DNA from: an uncultured Collinsella sp.
GTDB taxonomy: Bacteria; Actinomycetota; Coriobacteriia; Coriobacteriales; Coriobacteriaceae
Direction of reading: 5' to 3'
DNA length: 7,998 nt
Assembly: GCA_934643435.1 (NCBI GenBank)
Contig: CAKUCJ010000052.1
Location: 1 to 7,998 of the forward strand
Part shown: in pieces, positions 4,374-7,998 of the stretch
How the letters are laid out: each line of letters begins with the position of its first letter
How positions within the stretch are numbered: the stretch's first letter is position 1
Program-made: the position numbers and the translations under genes
Notes under the pieces: model-generated
The model's database searches: none
What the model was told of the DNA's origin: nothing
What the model saw: the letters and a program-made list of their open reading frames with translations, nothing else

Positions 4374-6950
4374 ATGTGCGATTGCACAGATCATAAGGAC
4401 GAGATCCCTGCCTACGACGCGCAGGCCATCGAGTCCCGGTGGATGAAGGCCTGGGAGGATTCCAACCTCTTTGCCGTCGACACCGACGCCAGCAAGCCCA
4501 AGAAGTACGTGCTCGAGATGTTCCCGTATCCGTCGGGCGACCTGCACATGGGCCACGCGCGCAACTACACCATTGGCGATGCCATGGCCCGTCAGGCCCG
4601 CATGCGCGGCTACGACGTGCTGCATCCCATCGGCTTCGACGCCTTTGGCCTTCCCGCCGAGAACGCGGCCATCAAGCACAACACGCAGGCTGCCGCCTGG
4701 ACGTATAAGAACATGGACCAGGCGCTCGCCACGATGAAGCGCATGGGCTTCTCCTACGATCTGGATCGCATGGTTAAGACCTGCAGCCCCGATTACTACC
4801 GTTGGGGCCAGTGGATCTTTGAGAAGATGTGGGAAAAGGGCCTGGTCTACCGCAAGAAGAACCCGGTCAACTGGTGTCCCACCTGCAAGACCGTTCTGGC
4901 CAACGAGCAGGTGACCGAGGGCAAGTGCTGGCGTTGCGGCACCGAGCCCGAGAAGCGCGATCTTGAGCAGTGGTACTACAAGATCACCGATTACTCCCAG
5001 GAGTTGCTCGACGACCTGGAGAAGCTCCCCGGCTGGCCCGAGCGCGTCAAGCAGATGCAGGCCAACTGGATCGGCCGCTCCGAGGGCGCCGAGGTCGACT
5101 TTACCCTGTGCGACCAGGATGGCGAGCCCATCGAGGGCGACGAGGGTAAGATCACCGTCTTCACCACGCGTGCCGACACGCTCTTCGGTGTCTCCTTCTT
5201 TGTCCTGGCTCCCGAGTATGCGCGCCTGCACGAGCTCGTTGAGGGTACGGAGTACGAGGAGGCCGTCACCAAGATCGTCGAGGACTCCAAGCATATCTCT
5301 GCCGTCGAGCGTGCCCAGGGCACCCTCGAGAAGCACGGTGCCTTTACCGGCCGCTACGTGGTGAACCCCGTCAACGGCGAGAAGGTTCCCGTGTGGGTTG
5401 CCGATTATGTCGTTGCCGACTATGGCACCGGTGCCGTCATGGCCGTTCCCTGCGGCGACCAGCGCGACTTTGAGTTTGCCCGCAAGTACGACCTGCCGAT
5501 CGTGCCGATCATCCTGGACGATGACGACCGCGCTGCCGTCGAGGCCAGCGGCGAGACCATCGATACTTTCCATGCCGAGACCGTCGACTGGGATTGCGCC
5601 CATGCTGCCGAGGGCACGCTCGTCCAGTCCGGCAAGTACACCGGCATGCGCGGTGGCAAGCACTCCGAGGGCGAGGCTGCGATCGTGGCCGACCTCGAGG
5701 CCATGGGCTGCGGCCGTCGCAAGGTCGAGTTCCGTCTGCGCGACTGGCTCATCAGCCGTCAGCGTTATTGGGGCAACCCCATCCCGGCCATCCACTGCGA
5801 GCACTGCGGCATCGTGCCCGTGCCCGAGGACCAGCTGCCGGTGACGCTGCCCGAGAACCTGGACCTGGGCGCCGGCGAGACCCTCGCCGAGTGCAAGGAG
5901 TTCTACGAGACCACCTGCCCGGTCTGCGGCCGTCCGGCTAAGCGCGAGACCGATACCATGGACACCTTTACCTGCTCCAGCTGGTATTACCTGCGCTACA
6001 CCGATCCGCACAACACCGAGCTGCCTTTCTCCCGTGAGGCCGCCGACCGTTGGATGCCCGTTGACAACTACATCGGCGGCATCGAGCACGCCATTCTGCA
6101 CCTGCTCTACAGCCGCTTCTTTACCAAGGCGCTGCGCGACCTGGGCCTGCTGAGCGTGGACGAACCCTTTACCAACCTGCTGTGCCAGGGCATGGTCAAG
6201 GACGAGAACGGCGACACCATGTCCAAGTCCAAGGGCAACGTCGTGCCCCCGAGCTCGGTCATCGAGCCCTACGGTGCTGACACCATGCGTCTGGCGATCC
6301 TGTTTATCGCCCCGCCCGAGAAGGACTTTGACTGGGACCCCAAGGCCGTTGAGGGCGCCAACCGCTTTATCAAGCGCGCCTGGCGTATCGTGTGGCAGCT
6401 CGTCCAGTCCGGCGATGCCAGCATTGCCTTTGACAAGTCCGTGCTCGACGAGACCGCGATGAAGCTCTACCGCGAGCGTCACCGCACCATCGCCAAGTGC
6501 ACTGAGGACTACGACCGCGGCCAGTTTAACACTGCGATCTCGGCTGTCATGGAGCTCGTCAACGCGGCGAGCGCCTACCTCAACACCACCGAGGGTGCTG
6601 CCCGCGACAAGGCCCTGTGCTACGGCGTGGCCAAGGACATCGTGAGCGTCCTTGCCCCCATCTGCCCGTTCTGGGCTGACGAGCTGTGGCATGAGGCGCT
6701 CGGCTGCAAGGGCAACGCCTACACCGCTGCCTGGCCCGAGTTTGACCTGGCCGAGTCCATCGAGGACACGGTGCAGATCGTCGTTCAGGTGCTCGGCAAG
6801 GTCCGCGGTCGTATCGACGTGGCCCGCGACGCCTCCAACGAGGAGATGCAGGCTGCCGCCGAGGCTGCTGTCGCCAAGTGGCTCGAGGGCAAGACGGTCG
6901 TCAAGGCCATCTGCGTGCCCGGCAAGCTGGTCAACCTGGTGGTCAAGTAA
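4374..6950 (+). CDS. leuS: Leucyl-tRNA synthetase
   Basis: Leucyl-tRNA synthetase attaches leucine to tRNA-Leu using ATP, in the cytosol. At 858 residues this class I enzyme has the usual bacterial length (about 800-870). ATG 4374 follows AAAGGAG with a 5-bp spacer. The HIGH motif is HMGH at 58-61 in [19 protein letters not shown] zinc ribbon uses C168, C171, C185 and C188; a second CxxC pair is at 475/478 and 515/518. The CP1 editing domain shows TTRADT at 264-269 and [18 protein letters not shown] with D362 and D365. The second active-site signature is TMSKS at 615-619, with Thr in place of the first Lys, a common variant. The all-alpha anticodon domain follows, and the C-terminal domain contains [12 protein letters not shown] and ends [11 protein letters not shown]. 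Codon use is strongly biased, as in guaB. A bidirectional terminator lies 30 bp downstream. Confidence 0.98.
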   Translation: MCDCTDHKDEIPAYDAQAIESRWMKAWEDSNLFAVDTDASKPKKYVLEMFPYPSGDLHMGHARNYTIGDAMARQARMRGYDVLHPIGFDAFGLPAENAAIKHNTQAAAWTYKNMDQALATMKRMGFSYDLDRMVKTCSPDYYRWGQWIFEKMWEKGLVYRKKNPVNWCPTCKTVLANEQVTEGKCWRCGTEPEKRDLEQWYYKITDYSQELLDDLEKLPGWPERVKQMQANWIGRSEGAEVDFTLCDQDGEPIEGDEGKITVFTTRADTLFGVSFFVLAPEYARLHELVEGTEYEEAVTKIVEDSKHISAVERAQGTLEKHGAFTGRYVVNPVNGEKVPVWVADYVVADYGTGAVMAVPCGDQRDFEFARKYDLPIVPIILDDDDRAAVEASGETIDTFHAETVDWDCAHAAEGTLVQSGKYTGMRGGKHSEGEAAIVADLEAMGCGRRKVEFRLRDWLISRQRYWGNPIPAIHCEHCGIVPVPEDQLPVTLPENLDLGAGETLAECKEFYETTCPVCGRPAKRETDTMDTFTCSSWYYLRYTDPHNTELPFSREAADRWMPVDNYIGGIEHAILHLLYSRFFTKALRDLGLLSVDEPFTNLLCQGMVKDENGDTMSKSKGNVVPPSSVIEPYGADTMRLAILFIAPPEKDFDWDPKAVEGANRFIKRAWRIVWQLVQSGDASIAFDKSVLDETAMKLYRERHRTIAKCTEDYDRGQFNTAISAVMELVNAASAYLNTTEGAARDKALCYGVAKDIVSVLAPICPFWADELWHEALGCKGNAYTAAWPEFDLAESIEDTVQIVVQVLGKVRGRIDVARDASNEEMQAAAEAAVAKWLEGKTVVKAICVPGKLVNLVVK

Positions 6951-6979
6951 GCGCTGTGCACATAGCCGACTCGTAAAAG

Positions 6980-7014
6980 ACGAGGGACGGTCCGTTTGGA
7001 TCGCCCCTCGTTTT
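6980..7014. terminator. Bidirectional terminator between leuS and the convergent lipoprotein gene
   Basis: ACGAGGG (6980-6986) pairs with CCCTCGT (7005-7011). After one mismatch, 6988-6993 pairs with 6998-7003 around the loop GTTT. On the plus strand TTTT follows (7011-7014). On the minus strand the stem is followed by CTTTTA. It lies 30 bp after the leuS stop and about 40 bp after the end of the opposing gene, and can serve both. Confidence 0.85.
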
Positions 7015-7054
7015 GCGTTGCATGTACTGTTTGACCTGCGCCTCGAGCCGCCCT

Positions 7055-7627
7055 CTACGGGATGTGCACCAGGTCTCTAAAGTAGACGTTGCCCGTTGCC
7101 TCCTCGAACATCCAGATGTTGAGGTAGATGTCGTTGAGGTCGTTGTTCACATCAAAGTCGGGGTCGTCGAAGGTGCCGACAAAGGTGAGCATGGCCTGCG
7201 TTTCCTCGCCCGCGGCGACTGGCTGGCGCATGCGCACGTCGCGGACCTTGCCGTTGACGTAGGCATAGGCGTCCACATCGCCAAACATCATGTCGACACC
7301 GGTGTTGTTGGTCACCGTAAAGACCAGCACGGCGTCGCCGTAGCCGTCGGTGTCCTTACCAACGCAGGTGACATGGACGTTCTCGTCCGCCTCAAGGTCG
7401 ATGGGAAACTGTTCTTGGGGCTCGGGGCCCAGGCCCTGGGGATCGATTTCGTCCTCGTTGATTTTATCGAAGCTTTGTGAGCGCTCTGTTTCCTTGGCGG
7501 CTTCGGTGCTTCCGGGATCCGGCTCACTTGGCCCGGTTTTGCCGTTCGTGTTGCCGCAGCCCGCCAGGGCCAACGAACAGGCTGCGATGGCGAGCACGGT
7601 TGCGCAGAGGGTGCCGAGACGTTTCAT
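7055..7627 (-). CDS. Secreted lipoprotein with a DUF4352/DUF5067-like immunoglobulin-type domain
   Basis: The protein has 190 residues. ATG 7627-7625 is supported by AAGGAGG (7639-7633) 5 bp upstream. A lipoprotein signal peptide is clear: K2-R3, a hydrophobic stretch 4-22, and the lipobox LAGC with C24 as the lipidated residue. Residues 25-82 are a polar, acidic, Pro/Glu/Asp-rich linker likely to be disordered. Residues 84-190 form a beta-rich domain with AVLVFTVTNNTGVDMMF followed by DAYAYVNGKV and a final WMFEEATGNVYF. This resembles the small DUF4352/DUF5067 domains found in Gram-positive surface lipoproteins; the assignment is from pattern, not a search. It should sit on the outer face of the membrane. 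Its function is unknown, with binding of a ligand or protein the general guess. It is convergent with leuS and shares its terminator. Confidence 0.85.
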   Translation of the reverse strand: MKRLGTLCATVLAIAACSLALAGCGNTNGKTGPSEPDPGSTEAAKETERSQSFDKINEDEIDPQGLGPEPQEQFPIDLEADENVHVTCVGKDTDGYGDAVLVFTVTNNTGVDMMFGDVDAYAYVNGKVRDVRMRQPVAAGEETQAMLTFVGTFDDPDFDVNNDLNDIYLNIWMFEEATGNVYFRDLVHIP

Positions 7628-7889
7628 GGGTGCCTCCTTGCCGTAGAGGTCCTGGTACGGTTTGCCGTTACGTGGGCGAACGGCTGACTTGCTGCAAAAT
7701 AACCCTTAGCGTTAGTCTGACCGATAGGGGCTAGGCGAGGAACGCCCTTGAGGCCCGAACAGATCGCCTGATTGGGACGCATGGCCCGTTCTCGCGCTTT
7801 CGGACGCGCTCCGCACGGCGCTTCCGGTCCAATTGTCCTATTCTTGTGGAGAACCTGTGCGCACGCTGACCTGCGGATTTGTACGACGC
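7628..7889. other. Intergenic region upstream of the lipoprotein gene, no gene recognised
   Basis: No coding sequence is supported here. A weak foldback brings ATTGG (7771-7775) against CCAAT (7829-7833), and three GCGCT-starting 12-base units (from 7794, 7806 and 7818) form a loose tandem repeat. The 8-bp palindrome GTGCGCAC lies at 7857-7864. The lipoprotein promoter must lie here on the minus strand, but I cannot pick a convincing one. Confidence 0.5.
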
Positions 7890-7918
7890 TTGCACGTTTG
7901 CGCAGGTATTGCTATAGT
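7890..7918 (+). promoter_or_regulatory. Strong sigma-70-type promoter
   Basis: TTGCAC (7890-7895) and TATAGT (7913-7918) are exactly 17 bp apart, and TGC directly before the -10 gives it an extended -10 element. It is the best promoter match in the window. Transcription should start near 7925. An inverted pair, ACCTGCG (7869-7875) and CGCAGGT (7901-7907), brackets the -35 box and may be an operator. Confidence 0.75.
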
Positions 7919-7943
7919 TTCCTTGCAAATGAAGTTGTAATTG

Positions 7944-7976
7944 AAAGAAGTGGGGTTTCGGCCCCGCTTCTTTTTT
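7944..7976 (+). terminator. Terminator-type hairpin in the leader of the next gene (possible attenuator)
   Basis: Bases 7944-7955 pair with 7962-7973 over 12 bp (one G-U) around the loop TTTCGG. A run of six T (7971-7976) follows, partly used in the stem. It begins only about 20 nt after the predicted start of the promoter at 7890-7918, and no upstream plus-strand gene needs it. It therefore looks like a leader attenuator or the 3' end of a roughly 50-nt transcript. Confidence 0.7.
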
Positions 7977-7984
7977 GTATGGAT

Positions 7985-7998
7985 GGAGGTGCCGCAAT
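7985..7998 (+). promoter_or_regulatory. Ribosome binding site and cut start codon of the next gene
   Basis: GGAGG (7985-7989) is followed 7 bases later by AT at the window's last two positions. If the next base is G, a gene starts at 7997. Its identity cannot be known from this window. Confidence 0.6.

Noticed and set aside
4257..6692. 811-codon open frame antisense to leuS
   Set aside because: It is the mirror of strongly biased leuS codons. The translation is a low-complexity Gly/Val/Leu/Asp pattern with no known motif, while the sense frame is an unmistakable leucyl-tRNA synthetase.
7731..7997. 88-codon minus-strand frame at the right end
   Set aside because: It would run through the hairpin at 7944-7976 and the promoter at 7890-7918. 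The Arg/Lys-rich translation is unrecognised and no ribosome binding site can be checked.

Overview
The window looks like a piece of a chromosome from a Coriobacteriia-type actinobacterium, most likely Collinsella or a close relative. That assignment rests on GC-rich coding sequence with strong C/G third positions, the gene styles and the IMP dehydrogenase type. It is inference, because no marker gene such as rRNA is present. Nothing here is an obvious prophage, plasmid, integron, CRISPR array or insertion sequence. The most unusual content is in the intergenic DNA and in two proteins.

Layout, left to right. Positions 1-636 hold the C-terminal half of a glycoside hydrolase family 32 enzyme (sucrose or sucrose-6-phosphate hydrolysis), followed by a strong intrinsic terminator-like hairpin (674-714). 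Positions 733-1725 encode a shortened homologue of the cystathionine gamma-synthase PLP enzymes in which the catalytic lysine position is arginine. A 159-bp foldback element (1741-1899) fills the gap to a convergent small regulator gene (1953-2297, minus strand) that is a stand-alone ModE-type winged helix. Candidate divergent promoters overlap between that regulator and guaB. guaB (2491-4002) encodes a 503-residue IMP dehydrogenase of the unusual type known from the parasite Tritrichomonas foetus. The 371-bp guaB-leuS gap contains no gene but several stem-loops, including a 104-bp imperfect palindrome directly after guaB and a 121-bp foldback in the leuS leader. leuS (4374-6950) is a complete leucyl-tRNA synthetase and ends at a bidirectional terminator shared with a convergent lipoprotein gene (7055-7627, minus strand). 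The last 370 bp contain a well-formed promoter, a hairpin with a T6 tract just after the predicted transcription start, and a ribosome binding site whose start codon is cut by the window edge.

How the genes relate. guaB (GMP synthesis) and leuS (translation) are housekeeping genes with a strongly biased, highly expressed codon pattern. The left-hand genes and the lipoprotein are accessory in character. There is no obvious multi-gene operon: each gene appears to be transcribed on its own, separated by hairpins. The recurring theme is long, nearly perfect foldbacks in three intergenic spaces. These could be miniature repeat elements, large terminators or RNA leaders, and genome-wide copy counting would decide between these.
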